IMG/VR virus record: IMGVR_UViG_3300005589_000740
Location: 1 to 51,737 of that record
DNA length: 51,737 bases
Direction: 5' to 3' (one strand)
Origin: a virus
Numbering within the stretch: the stretch's first letter is position 1; the number at the start of each line of letters is the position of its first letter. Below the pieces are notes generated by a model, which saw only the letters and a list, made by a program, of their open reading frames with translations, ran no database searches and was not told the DNA's origin. Shown here piece after piece: positions 7,344 through 13,873 of the stretch. Both the position numbers and the translations under genes were made by a program.

Positions 7344-8396
7344 CTAAAACTGGATTGAGGTGTGAGGGACGTGGCCGCCCGCGATGGCGTCGGCGATCAA
7401 CTGGGACTGGCCACCGTCAAGTTTGAATTGGGTTTCCAGCGCTTCCGCGACCTCGGCCAGGATGCGGGCGCGGTGACGCTTGTTCTGGGCCTTGCGCTCC
7501 GCGTCGGCGGCGGACTTAACCTTCGCTTCGTGCTCAGCACGCCGCTCAGCCTCGATGCGCTCGCGCTCTTCCTGCCGGGCCTTCTCGGCGGCTTCTGCGG
7601 CCAGCCGTTCGGCTTCGGCCTGGCGTTCTTTCGCCTCGGCCTCCCGGCGTTTGGCTTCCTCGGCTTCGCGTTCGGCGCGGGCCTTGGCTTCGGCTTCCTC
7701 GCGTGCCTTGGCTTCGCGCGCCTCGGCGTCGGCCCGGTCCTTGGCCTCGCGCTCGGCGGCGGCCCGGCGCAATTCTTCCAGCTCGGCCTTTTCGGCCTCT
7801 GCCTTCTCGACGCTGGCCAGGGCGGCGTTCAACGCCTCCACAGCTTGGGCCTTCTGCGACTGCGCGAACTCGGTGTCTTCACCGAAGACGGCAACATCGA
7901 TCTCGACCGTTTCGGTGGTCGCGATCCGCGCCCGGATATCATCGGCGGTTGCGCCCATCGGCGCCGGGCTGGCGATGATCGCGCGCAGGTCGGTGAGGGT
8001 TTGCTTGGCAGCTTCCTCGCGCTGCCGCTCGGCTTCCTCCCAATCGCTGACCGGGCGCCGGATTTCGGCCGCAAGCTGGGTGAACTCGTCGCGGATTTCC
8101 TTGCGGGCCTCGTTGACCGCATTGGTCTTCGCGCGCCATTCCTCGGTCATCGCCTTGCCGGCGTTATCGATCGTCGTCTTGCAGCGGGTGACCTTGGCGG
8201 CGAGGGACACGATGTCGGACCGGCTCTTGGACGTGGAAACGTCGGTCCCGGCGTTGCCGGCGACGGCGCGAACCTGATCCATGAAATCGCGGCGCGCATT
8301 CGTATCGGTCAGGAACGGAGTGGCATCTTTCTCGACGATGGCGACGAGATTGCCAGCCAGGTCGGTTTCGGTGTCGAGGATTACGGCTTCAGCCAT
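7344..8396 (-). CDS. Large coiled-coil protein of the recombination module
   Basis: A 350-residue protein. Residues 1-150 form a helical domain. Residues about 195-310 are an extreme Ala/Glu/Arg/Lys coiled coil, TolA-like in composition, and the end (AIAGGHVPHTSIQF) is compact. Start ATG 8396 is chosen over an upstream frame extension that covers the small membrane gene. Proteins with this layout often accompany phage ERF or RecT genes, but I cannot name a biochemical role. The codon bias of the coil creates a long antisense frame that should not be annotated. Confidence 0.8.
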   Translation of the reverse strand: MAEAVILDTETDLAGNLVAIVEKDATPFLTDTNARRDFMDQVRAVAGNAGTDVSTSKSRSDIVSLAAKVTRCKTTIDNAGKAMTEEWRAKTNAVNEARKEIRDEFTQLAAEIRRPVSDWEEAERQREEAAKQTLTDLRAIIASPAPMGATADDIRARIATTETVEIDVAVFGEDTEFAQSQKAQAVEALNAALASVEKAEAEKAELEELRRAAAEREAKDRADAEAREAKAREEAEAKARAEREAEEAKRREAEAKERQAEAERLAAEAAEKARQEERERIEAERRAEHEAKVKSAADAERKAQNKRHRARILAEVAEALETQFKLDGGQSQLIADAIAGGHVPHTSIQF

Positions 8397-8449
8397 GTCG
8401 GTGTTCTCCAAAAGGGTCAGGGCATTCGCGCCCGGCAGGGGGTGGGAGG

Positions 8450-8587
8450 TCAGTGTCCGGCCTGCGTGAGGATGCGGACGAGGGCGAAGAGGAGGCCCGC
8501 AGCGATCAGCCCGGCGGTCCCGGCGGGGGACCACTCAGCCCAGAACGCGCGGATACGGAGCTTGGATTTCTGCGAGAGCCGGATCAT
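8450..8587 (-). CDS. Small single-pass membrane protein
   Basis: A 45-residue protein (MIRLSQKSKLRIRAFW...) with a basic N-terminus and one TM helix at about residues 22-40, ending QAGH. The ATG overlaps the upstream stop (ATGA). Function unknown. Confidence 0.6.
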   Translation of the reverse strand: MIRLSQKSKLRIRAFWAEWSPAGTAGLIAAGLLFALVRILTQAGH

Positions 8588-8961
8588 GCCGCGCTCGGGC
8601 CGGGGTCATGGTCGAGAGGGGCGGTGCGGCGCTGGCCAGACGGGAAGCCGATCACGCGGGCGCTCTCGCCTTCTGCTTCACCGAGCGCCTGGTATCCGGC
8701 CGGCGTCAGCTCGAACTCAGGGCGCTTGACCGGGTCAGGCATACCCGCCTCGGCAGCGTCCAGTTCTTCAATGGCCGTGTTGAGCCAGTACCGGGCGCGC
8801 ACCGCATGGCGCTTGGCGCTCTCGATAGCGACCTGTGAGCCGCCGCAGTTTCCGAGGAACAAGCCGCGAAGCGTGCCGATCTGTTCGAGCGCGTTGGCCA
8901 AAGGTTCGGACACGTTGCGCGCCGCGCTGGATGCTTTCTCGATGTGAGGAAGATAGGTCAT
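8584..8961 (-). CDS. Unknown phage protein
   Basis: A 125-residue, mostly helical protein (SAARNVSEPLANALEQIG..., RYWLNTAIEELDAA) that I do not recognise. It is ATGA-coupled at both ends, to the preceding 102-residue gene and the following membrane protein. Confidence 0.68.
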   Translation of the reverse strand: MTYLPHIEKASSAARNVSEPLANALEQIGTLRGLFLGNCGGSQVAIESAKRHAVRARYWLNTAIEELDAAEAGMPDPVKRPEFELTPAGYQALGEAEGESARVIGFPSGQRRTAPLDHDPGPSAA

Positions 8962-9266
8962 GACTGGCCCTCCGCTTTGGCGAGAGCGGCGTCAGCGGCA
9001 ACCACGGCGTCTGATGCGTCAGTCCCCCGCGTTTCCATGATGCAGGCTCGCAGGCCTTTCAGCGCCTCATACAGATCAGGAGAGGCGGCGAACAGGTGGG
9101 CGTATTTTTCAGGGACATAACCGGAAACCAGCAGATATTTGCCGCCTTCGCCGACGCCGTGATCGATGGGGCTTGGCGAACCAATACCAATGCCGAATTG
9201 CTCGTCATAAGGAGGCTCGTGTTGCCGGACGGTCAGCGTTCCATAATCGAATTTCACATCGGCCAC
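8958..9266 (-). CDS. Unknown phage protein, GTG start
   Basis: A 102-residue protein. The frame is open to a TTG at 9278, but GTG at 9266 (MADVKFDYGT) is preferred because GGAGG lies five bases upstream and the previous small gene stops one base before it. It contains a segment of the type seen in many phage early proteins (HLFAASPDLYEALKGLRACI). Function unknown. Confidence 0.68.
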   Translation of the reverse strand: MADVKFDYGTLTVRQHEPPYDEQFGIGIGSPSPIDHGVGEGGKYLLVSGYVPEKYAHLFAASPDLYEALKGLRACIMETRGTDASDAVVAADAALAKAEGQS

Positions 9267-9267
9267 A

Positions 9268-9339
9268 TCAGCCTCCAATAAGCAGAAGAGAGAAAAGCAG
9301 GAGCCAGCTTGCGGCCCCGATCCAGTCGCGGCGGGTCAT
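9268..9339 (-). CDS. Tiny membrane peptide (23 residues)
   Basis: The sequence MTRRDWIGAASWLLLFSLLL and three further residues is a basic start plus one hydrophobic helix. Its ATG overlaps the stop of the two-TM protein upstream. Its last codons contain the GGAGG used by the next gene, so it may be a coupling leader as much as a functional peptide. Confidence 0.45.
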   Translation of the reverse strand: MTRRDWIGAASWLLLFSLLLIGG

Positions 9340-9518
9340 GAGGTGGCCCTTCCGATCACGAAGGCGGCAAAAGCCACCCAGATCGCGACGGTGGTACCTA
9401 GAGCCGCGAGCGTAAGAAGCGCCCCGCCAAAATCGTAGCTGCGCGGACGGTGCCGAGCGGCAGGAACCCATGCAGCAATAGTCAGCAGCACGCAGATGAG
9501 CCAAATAGGGATGGTCAT
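9336..9518 (-). CDS. Small membrane protein, two TM helices
   Basis: A 60-residue protein with hydrophobic stretches at about residues 4-20 and 31-57 separated by a basic loop (RHRPRS). It is ATGA-coupled upstream to an HTH regulator and downstream to the 23-residue peptide. Function unknown; it is one of several tiny membrane proteins in this operon. Confidence 0.62.
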   Translation of the reverse strand: MTIPIWLICVLLTIAAWVPAARHRPRSYDFGGALLTLAALGTTVAIWVAFAAFVIGRATS

Positions 9519-9838
9519 GAGACCTCACCTTTCAGTGCGCGAATTTCCGCATCGACATCGAGCGCAACGCGCTGGGCGATTGGATGAAGGCGCGGCGCGC
9601 ATACATCTTCTCCAAGCAGTTCGGAAACACTGCGACCGGTGGCCCGCCCGATAGCGAGCAATGAGGAAACGGTGGGGTTCTTGGACCGACCCTGTTCCAT
9701 CTCCCAAACATGCGCTTTGGAAAGCCCGCTCCGATCAGCGAGTTTTTGCAATGACCACCCAAGCGCCGAACGGGTGTCGGATATTGCGCTCGCCAATAGG
9801 ATGGTGTCGCTGCTGCTCTCGGCCTGTCGCCAGCCCAT
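9515..9838 (-). CDS. XRE-family HTH regulator
   Basis: A 107-residue protein with a Cro/C1 HTH at about residues 15-68 (ALGWSLQKLADRSGLSKAHV, WEMEQGRSKNP) and a short C-terminal helix. Start ATG 9838 overlaps the preceding stop. It is likely an early-operon regulator distinct from the main repressor. Confidence 0.82.
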   Translation of the reverse strand: MGWRQAESSSDTILLASAISDTRSALGWSLQKLADRSGLSKAHVWEMEQGRSKNPTVSSLLAIGRATGRSVSELLGEDVCAPRLHPIAQRVALDVDAEIRALKGEVS

Positions 9839-10230
9839 CACGCACCGCCTTTCTGGCGAGCGGAGAGCATGGCGTAATCGACCTTGAAAAATCCGAGCTG
9901 CCCCCGGCACGGAACGAAGGGAAGTGTGCGCGGGTTGCGGAGCACAAATCCGTAGCGCCCGAAAAACCACTCGCTTTCCATGCTCGTCACACAGTCGACG
10001 ATATCGACCACACCCACGATACCACCGCGCGGAAGGTCGAACCGATCAGCCTCAAGCGGTTTGCCGTCGTCCCATGCCTTCCCGGCGTGGACCAGAACAG
10101 GGCCGCGAAACCTAGTCGGCCAGTCTCGGTTTTCGACGTCTTTGCCGTCGTGCAAAATTCGATGACACCACGGTTGGCGAATGCTCAAAGCGACCTTGGG
10201 CAAATCACCATCTTCGATACGATCAGCCAT
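9838..10230 (-). CDS. ASCH-domain protein
   Basis: A 130-residue protein with the ASCH signature at the N-terminus: ALSIRQPWCHRILHDGKDVE, NRDWPTRF, then GPVLVHAGKAW. ASCH domains are PUA-related beta-barrels that bind RNA or act on nucleosides. In phages they are common in early regions with no settled function. The ATG at 10230 overlaps the preceding stop by one base (TGATG). Confidence 0.82.
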   Translation of the reverse strand: MADRIEDGDLPKVALSIRQPWCHRILHDGKDVENRDWPTRFRGPVLVHAGKAWDDGKPLEADRFDLPRGGIVGVVDIVDCVTSMESEWFFGRYGFVLRNPRTLPFVPCRGQLGFFKVDYAMLSARQKGGA

Positions 10231-10445
10231 CACGCGGCCTTCTCTGTTTGATTGCGGGCGGACTTGAGAAGCGCGTCGAATGCGCCAAGCTCTCGGAAGA
10301 TCGGGCCAACACGCTCTGCGAGGTCATTCGCCTCGATAGCGGAAAGGGCCAGGCCGATTGCGGAGGCACCCATCAGGATGACAGCGCCGTCGTCTGTCAG
10401 CTCGACAGGCGCATCCGGCGAAAGGCTGGCGGGAAGGGCGCTCAT
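10230..10445 (-). CDS. Unknown small protein
   Basis: A 71-residue protein (MSALPASLSPDAPVEL...) with an Ala/Leu-rich central helix. ATG 10445 overlaps the stop of the first gene of the operon (ATGA). Not recognised. Confidence 0.6.
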   Translation of the reverse strand: MSALPASLSPDAPVELTDDGAVILMGASAIGLALSAIEANDLAERVGPIFRELGAFDALLKSARNQTEKAA

Positions 10446-10768
10446 GCTGCCTCTCCCGGAATTTCGGCTGCTTCGCGGACGGCGCGCATGTAGCTCTGCG
10501 CTGCGCGCTGCAACATGGTGTCGCCAGACACGGGCGAGTTGCACATCAGCTCGTTCCAGATGGCTTTGGTGTCACCGCGATCCGCAGCGGCGATGGCGGC
10601 TTTGATCCGGCTCTCGCTCTCGATCAGTTGCTTGATCAACCATGCGCGTTTGCGTTCGATGGCTTCCGGCGAATGGTCGCTCGCCTCAGCGATGCGCAGC
10701 GATCCGATCAGGCGTTCGGTCTGATTGGTGAAGCGGTCATTGCGGGGGGCTGGTTCGGCGTAGGTCAT
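10442..10768 (-). CDS. First gene of the leftward operon, unknown function
   Basis: A 108-residue helical, charged protein. It begins at ATG 10768 (MTYAEPAPRN), preceded by GGGAGA. A frame extension to 10825 would run into the promoter, so it is rejected. Being promoter-proximal, about 22-25 bases after the predicted transcription start, it should be among the first leftward products. No family recognised. Confidence 0.7.
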   Translation of the reverse strand: MTYAEPAPRNDRFTNQTERLIGSLRIAEASDHSPEAIERKRAWLIKQLIESESRIKAAIAAADRGDTKAIWNELMCNSPVSGDTMLQRAAQSYMRAVREAAEIPGEAA

Positions 10769-10796
10769 GGCGTCTGTCTCCCGTGTCGTTGAGGAG

Positions 10797-10825
10797 ACGT
10801 TACGCAGAGTTACTGTTAGGGTCAA
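10797..10825 (-). promoter_or_regulatory. Leftward early promoter PL with operator
   Basis: On the minus strand there is a -35 TTGACC (10820-10825), 17 bp, and a -10-like TAACGT (10797-10802). The 17-bp block at 10797-10813 is the exact reverse complement of 11306-11322 in the rightward promoter, and the distance to TTGACC is the same. A shared repressor operator covering the -10 is the natural reading. Confidence 0.75.
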
Positions 10826-10831
10826 TACTAA

Positions 10832-10860
10832 AAGTTACGCCGAACCGCAAAAAGTTACGC
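10832..10860. promoter_or_regulatory. Two extra operator half-sites upstream of PL
   Basis: AAAGTTACGC occurs at 10831-10840 and again at 10851-10860, exactly 20 bp apart (two helical turns). Each matches the AGTTACG/CGTAACT half of the 17-bp operator, suggesting cooperative binding upstream of the -35. Confidence 0.6.
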
Positions 10861-10888
10861 GGGGCAGATATGTCCCTATTGGTCGGGC

Positions 10889-11245
10889 TTATTTGTTGTT
10901 CGATGACTCCGCATCACTCGACGGCTCTTCATCGCTCGGCGACTCCGCCAAGCCGCGAAGCATTAGCAGTGCAGCGGACTTGTCTCTGGCCCGGATGCGC
11001 TTCCAGAGCGCTTGCATCTCGACGGTCTCTGAATCTTTGTCGCCCTTACCAGAGACCAGCCATTGAATGTCAACCTTGAAGGTGCGGGCGATGTCGTCGA
11101 GGCGAGCGGTGGGCGGCGTGCGATAGCCGCTTTCGTAGTGCCGGTAGGCATGATGTTTCATGCCTAGCCGGTCGGCGGCCTCTGATGCCGTGTCAAACCC
11201 GGCTGCTATGCGGGCGCGGCGTATCCGTTCGTGCATTTCACTCAT
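10889..11245 (-). CDS. CI-like prophage repressor
   Basis: A 118-residue protein with a Cro/C1 HTH at about residues 5-60 (ERIRRARIAAGFDTASEAAD, YRHYESGYRTPP). A short linker (KGDKDSE) and a Ser/Glu-rich C-terminus (PSDEEPSSDAESSNNK) follow. It lacks an S24 autoprotease domain, so induction would not use RecA-stimulated self-cleavage in the usual way. Its position between two outward promoters with shared operators marks it as the main lysogeny repressor. The ATG at 11245 is chosen; MHERIRR three codons later is an alternative. Confidence 0.82.
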   Translation of the reverse strand: MSEMHERIRRARIAAGFDTASEAADRLGMKHHAYRHYESGYRTPPTARLDDIARTFKVDIQWLVSGKGDKDSETVEMQALWKRIRARDKSAALLMLRGLAESPSDEEPSSDAESSNNK

Positions 11246-11293
11246 GAGCGAAACTGTAGGTGCGCGAAGGTAACTATGGGTTCCTTTTTGCGG

Positions 11294-11322
11294 TTGACCC
11301 GACTGGTAACTCTGCGTAACGT
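11294..11322 (+). promoter_or_regulatory. Rightward early promoter PR with operator
   Basis: A -35 TTGACC lies at 11294-11299, then 17 bp, then TAACGT at 11317-11322. The operator block 11306-11322 equals the PL block in reverse complement. A further GGTAAC half-site lies at 11269-11274 toward the repressor start. A 12-bp element CTTTTTGCGGTT (11284-11295) overlaps the -35 and also occurs inverted at 10843-10854. Confidence 0.75.
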
Positions 11323-11328
11323 GACTGC

Positions 11329-11586
11329 ATGAAACGGTATCCATCATTCAAGGCCCTGATTGCGGCCTTTGGGGCAAAGCGGCTGGCGGATGCGGTCGGA
11401 GTGCCACCTGGTCACGTTCGCATTTGGTCGTACCGCAGCTCGATCCCCGCTGCTCACTACGGGCCGGTTGTTCGCGCTGGCCTTGAGCTGTCGGTTCCGG
11501 GTGTGACGTTCGAGGAGCTTTCCCGACTGGCCGCTCAGCGCCAAGGGAACCCGCCGAAGCCCCCGAAAAGCAAAAAGGCCGCGTAG
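11329..11586 (+). CDS. Cro-like HTH protein, probably leaderless
   Basis: An 85-residue protein with an HTH over residues 5-45 (PSFKALIAAFGAKRLADAVG, VRIWSYRSSIPA) of the small Cro-like (carph-isopro/YdaS-like) type and a Lys/Pro-rich tail. The ATG is only seven bases after the -10 of PR and has no ribosome-binding site, so its mRNA is likely leaderless. It is divergent from the repressor, the classic Cro position. Confidence 0.78.
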   Translation: MKRYPSFKALIAAFGAKRLADAVGVPPGHVRIWSYRSSIPAAHYGPVVRAGLELSVPGVTFEELSRLAAQRQGNPPKPPKSKKAA

Positions 11587-12141
11587 ATGATCGAGCATCA
11601 AAGATTCGTGTATTTCATGCGCCCGGTGAATGCTCAGGGTCCGGTGAAAATCGGCACGTCCACACACCCAGTTGCCCGCCTTGAGCACTATGCGAAATGG
11701 TCGCCGCTCAAACTGGAAATCGTCGCAACGGTCGATGGTGGCTGGAAGCTTGAATCTCGCCTTCACGGGCTGTTTGCCGATCTCCACAGCCATCACGAAT
11801 GGTTCGCCGGGTCGGCGCGTATCGACGCGGTCATCAACGCGATCAATGCGGGAAGCTTCGACGCAAGCTCTTTGCCAGAACCTTTGAGCGTTCGGGACCC
11901 CGCTGGCGCGTTTACACGCATCCTTCGTGGCCTTAGCCATCGGCTTGTTCACCTGCCGCAGCCGCCAGACGAGGTGGGGCGTGCAGTGGACCGTCTTCGC
12001 AATCACCTGACGATGGGTGACTACCATCCGCAAGCAGATGTTCGGTTGGTTTGGGAATACCTTGAAAAGGTTGCCCCGCGCCCCAAGGCCAAGACTCGCC
12101 CGTTGGTCGAGCGTTTCTTGACCCAAAAGGACGCGGCCTAA
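11587..12141 (+). CDS. GIY-YIG (T5orf172/MUG113-like) nuclease-family protein
   Basis: A 184-residue protein with an N-terminal GIY-YIG-type fold: RFVYFMRP (residues 6-13), GPVKIGTSTHPVARLEHY (18-35), and LESRLHGLFADLHSHHEWF (55-73) with E56, H60 and W72. The C-terminal half is unassigned. It starts directly after the Cro-like stop. Members of this family occur as stand-alone phage nucleases or joined to regulators. Activity is not proven by sequence. Confidence 0.75.
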   Translation: MIEHQRFVYFMRPVNAQGPVKIGTSTHPVARLEHYAKWSPLKLEIVATVDGGWKLESRLHGLFADLHSHHEWFAGSARIDAVINAINAGSFDASSLPEPLSVRDPAGAFTRILRGLSHRLVHLPQPPDEVGRAVDRLRNHLTMGDYHPQADVRLVWEYLEKVAPRPKAKTRPLVERFLTQKDAA

Positions 12142-12359
12142 TGCTCGCTGTCCGCGATCCGCAAGCACAGCTCACGGGGCGTGATGCCTTCCTCACGGGC
12201 CAGCTCTCGCTGCAACTCCATGAACAGGCCGACCGCTGCGTGCCTGGTGAGAATGCGCGTGAAGGCGAGGTCGCCCGTTCTGATGTGAATGTGCATCCGA
12301 TCATCGACCCATCGCGCGGTCGGCGGCTGTTGAATGTGAAGTTCGGCGGTAAGCGGCAT
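12138..12359 (-). CDS. Small protein, paralogue of the gene at 35261
   Basis: A 73-residue protein convergent with the GIY-YIG gene. Its core (ILTRHAAVGLFMELQRELAR) aligns with GLTRHASVGLMMGLQQTLSD of the 70-residue protein at 35261-35473, so the two are paralogues. The start is preceded by GGGAGG at good spacing. Function unknown; the shared core is a predicted helix with a conserved TRHA.VGL motif. Confidence 0.75.
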   Translation of the reverse strand: MPLTAELHIQQPPTARWVDDRMHIHIRTGDLAFTRILTRHAAVGLFMELQRELAREEGITPRELCLRIADSEH

Positions 12360-12409
12360 GTGTCCTCCCGTGAAATCCTGCCCAGGTCGTCAGGGTTGCA
12401 CAGTGGAGT

Positions 12410-12442
12410 GACAGAATCTGTCGCGATTACGGCAAGCGACTC
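12410..12442. promoter_or_regulatory. Palindrome and two GANTC sites in a promoter region
   Basis: GACAGAATCTGTC (12410-12422) is a palindrome with six-base arms and GAATC at its centre. A second GANTC site, GACTC, lies at 12438-12442. Both are in the 177-bp gap between two minus-strand genes, upstream of the gene at 12138-12359. This may be an operator or methylation-sensitive site. Confidence 0.4.
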
Positions 12443-12493
12443 AAATTTCTCGAAAAATCCTATTCGCCGACGGCCATCCCTCCGAGCGGCGAA

Positions 12494-12530
12494 GCGCGTC
12501 CGGGTCTCTCCCCCCTTGCCCCGGACGCGC
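12494..12530. terminator. Perfect 11-bp hairpin after a minus-strand gene
   Basis: Arms 12494-12504 and 12520-12530 pair perfectly (GCGCGTCCGGG) around a 15-base loop. It lies seven bases beyond the stop of the minus-strand gene ending at 12537. No T-run follows on either strand, so termination is likely only partial or Rho-assisted. Confidence 0.5.
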
Positions 12531-12536
12531 ACCCCT

Positions 12537-12722
12537 TCACGCATGACGGCGACCATGAAGCCGCGCCAGTCTGGTCATTGCCAGATCACAATGCGCCGCG
12601 TGGAAAGCCCGCTCCGGGTCATTCTCCGGGAGGCTGGCTGCACGCCTGTCAGCAGCGACGGCAATCCGGCTCAATCGTTGAGCCATGTCGCCGCCCCGCG
12701 CGGTTTGGTCCGCACCCTTCAT
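12537..12722 (-). CDS. Small helical protein, tentative
   Basis: A 61-residue helical protein (MKGADQTARGGDMAQRLSRI...). The ATG at 12722 has GAGGG eight bases upstream; longer in-frame starts lack a ribosome-binding site. A hairpin follows its stop. No family is recognised, and the opposite strand is also open here, so the call rests on the ribosome-binding site and composition. Confidence 0.45.
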   Translation of the reverse strand: MKGADQTARGGDMAQRLSRIAVAADRRAASLPENDPERAFHAAHCDLAMTRLARLHGRRHA

Positions 12723-12805
12723 TTCAATCGCCCTCATTTCGCCCGCCGTGAACATGGCCGGGCAGGGGCGCAACCGTCCATGACAATCGGAAAGGCAATT
12801 CGGCC

Positions 12806-13336
12806 ATGACCAAGATCAGGAAGCCCGGAACGTTTGAAAGCGCGTCTGTGGCGCTGCGAGATCATTTCCGCATCGAAGGGTGCGCGGCAATCATCGGCAT
12901 GACCGAGGGCCGGGTGCGTCACGCCTGCGACAGCGATCGGTCGAGCTATACGCCCTACACCCTCTCGCAGGCTCTCGACCTGGACGTTGCCTATTTCGAG
13001 AGCACGGGTCGGCCCGGCCCGCTTGGGGCGGTCTACGGCCAGCTCTATCGCGACCGCACCGGGCAGGGCGCCTCTGCTTGCGACATGTCAGCCCTTGAGC
13101 GCGTCGGCCATATCTCTGGCGAGCTCAATGACGTGGTGCAGACCATCACGGCATCGACCAATCCGGACAGTGATGGCGGGGAAACCGAGACGCCGGCGGA
13201 ATGCTTGCAGACCGTTCGCGAGATCGATGAAGCCATTGCCGAGTTGAGCCGCCACCGCGCCAGCTATGCCCGCAAGGCCGGTATCTCTCCGAATGTCCGC
13301 CCGTCGGCTGTCGTCAAGATGATGGGGGCTGCGTGA
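12806..13336 (+). CDS. CII-like phage regulatory protein
   Basis: A 176-residue protein. Residues 15-65 read as an HTH unit (HFRIEGCAAIIGMTEGRVRH, YTLSQALDLDVAYFE) and the C-terminal half is helical with a Ser/Thr/Glu linker. Size and place (downstream of Cro, ahead of replication genes) suggest a CII-type activator or another middle regulator. Family assignment is tentative. Confidence 0.6.
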   Translation: MTKIRKPGTFESASVALRDHFRIEGCAAIIGMTEGRVRHACDSDRSSYTPYTLSQALDLDVAYFESTGRPGPLGAVYGQLYRDRTGQGASACDMSALERVGHISGELNDVVQTITASTNPDSDGGETETPAECLQTVREIDEAIAELSRHRASYARKAGISPNVRPSAVVKMMGAA

Positions 13337-13500
13337 TGCCCCATCCCAACCCTCACCCCATCGCAATGGAGCCGGCCCGCGCTGCGGCCCGTGAGCGCTG
13401 GATACGCGCGCAAAAGGGCCAGCGCAAAGCCCGCTGGAAAGACCTGCGCGACGTCACCACGGAAGCCCTGATCTGGAACCGGGAGGCGCGTAATGGCTAA
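13336..13500 (+). CDS. Small basic protein
   Basis: A 54-residue protein (MPHPNPHPIAMEPARAAARE...) rich in Arg, Lys and Trp. Its ATG overlaps the upstream stop (TGATG), and its 3' end overlaps the HNH gene start by eight bases. A nucleic-acid-binding role is plausible from composition only. Confidence 0.6.
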   Translation: MPHPNPHPIAMEPARAAARERWIRAQKGQRKARWKDLRDVTTEALIWNREARNG

Positions 13501-13873
13501 TCGCCGCAAGCTCACAAAGCGCCAGAAGGCTGATCTGTTCCTCCAGCACAACGGGCAGTGTGCTGAATGCGGGTCAAAGCTCTCTCTTGGCGAAGTCGAG
13601 TGGGATCACGTCAAAGAACGCCGCATGGCCGTTGATGAAAACGATGCTGCCGAGCGCGAAGAGCTGACCAATTTTCAACCGCTGTGCGAGTGTTGCCACG
13701 CGGCCAAAACCGCCGAGTGGTCCGGTATCCACGCGAAAGCTGAACGCCAAGGCGGTCGCGGCGGTAGCCAGTACGCGCGCCGGGCCAAGGGCAAGACCAA
13801 ATCCATCCCATCGCCGGTCAACCAATGGCCCCCGAAAGGCTCTCGCAAGCTGCAAAGCCGGGGGCTCGCATGA
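13493..13873 (+). CDS. HNH endonuclease
   Basis: A 126-residue HNH nuclease. C23-x2-C26 and C65...C68-H69 form a zinc site around the catalytic D38-H39 (VEWDHVKERR) and N60 (LTNFQPLC), with K72 following (CHAAKTAEW). The C-terminus is basic (RRAKGKTKS). It is coupled by ATGA to the DNA methyltransferase gene, so it could be a nuclease partner of that enzyme or a packaging/homing nuclease. Confidence 0.85.
   Translation: MANRRKLTKRQKADLFLQHNGQCAECGSKLSLGEVEWDHVKERRMAVDENDAAEREELTNFQPLCECCHAAKTAEWSGIHAKAERQGGRGGSQYARRAKGKTKSIPSPVNQWPPKGSRKLQSRGLA

Noticed and set aside
6438-7358. Plus-strand open frame opposite the ERF gene
   Set aside because: Antisense to a clearly conserved recombination gene; no domain and no promoter or ribosome-binding site.
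7362-8729. Long plus-strand open frame (455 codons) opposite the coiled-coil gene
   Set aside because: It is the mirror of an Ala/Glu/Arg-rich coding region, which rarely yields stops on the opposite strand; it is Leu/Gly/Phe-rich low complexity and cuts across three coupled minus-strand genes.
10797-10860. Short repeats near the switch as a CRISPR-like array
   Set aside because: Units are operator half-sites in inverted and direct order with irregular spacing, not a repeat-spacer array.
12141-12809. Plus-strand open frame spanning the 12.1-12.8 kb gap
   Set aside because: The minus strand holds a gene with a good ribosome-binding site and a proven paralogue at 35261; the plus frame has no ribosome-binding site and an Arg/Pro-rich random composition.
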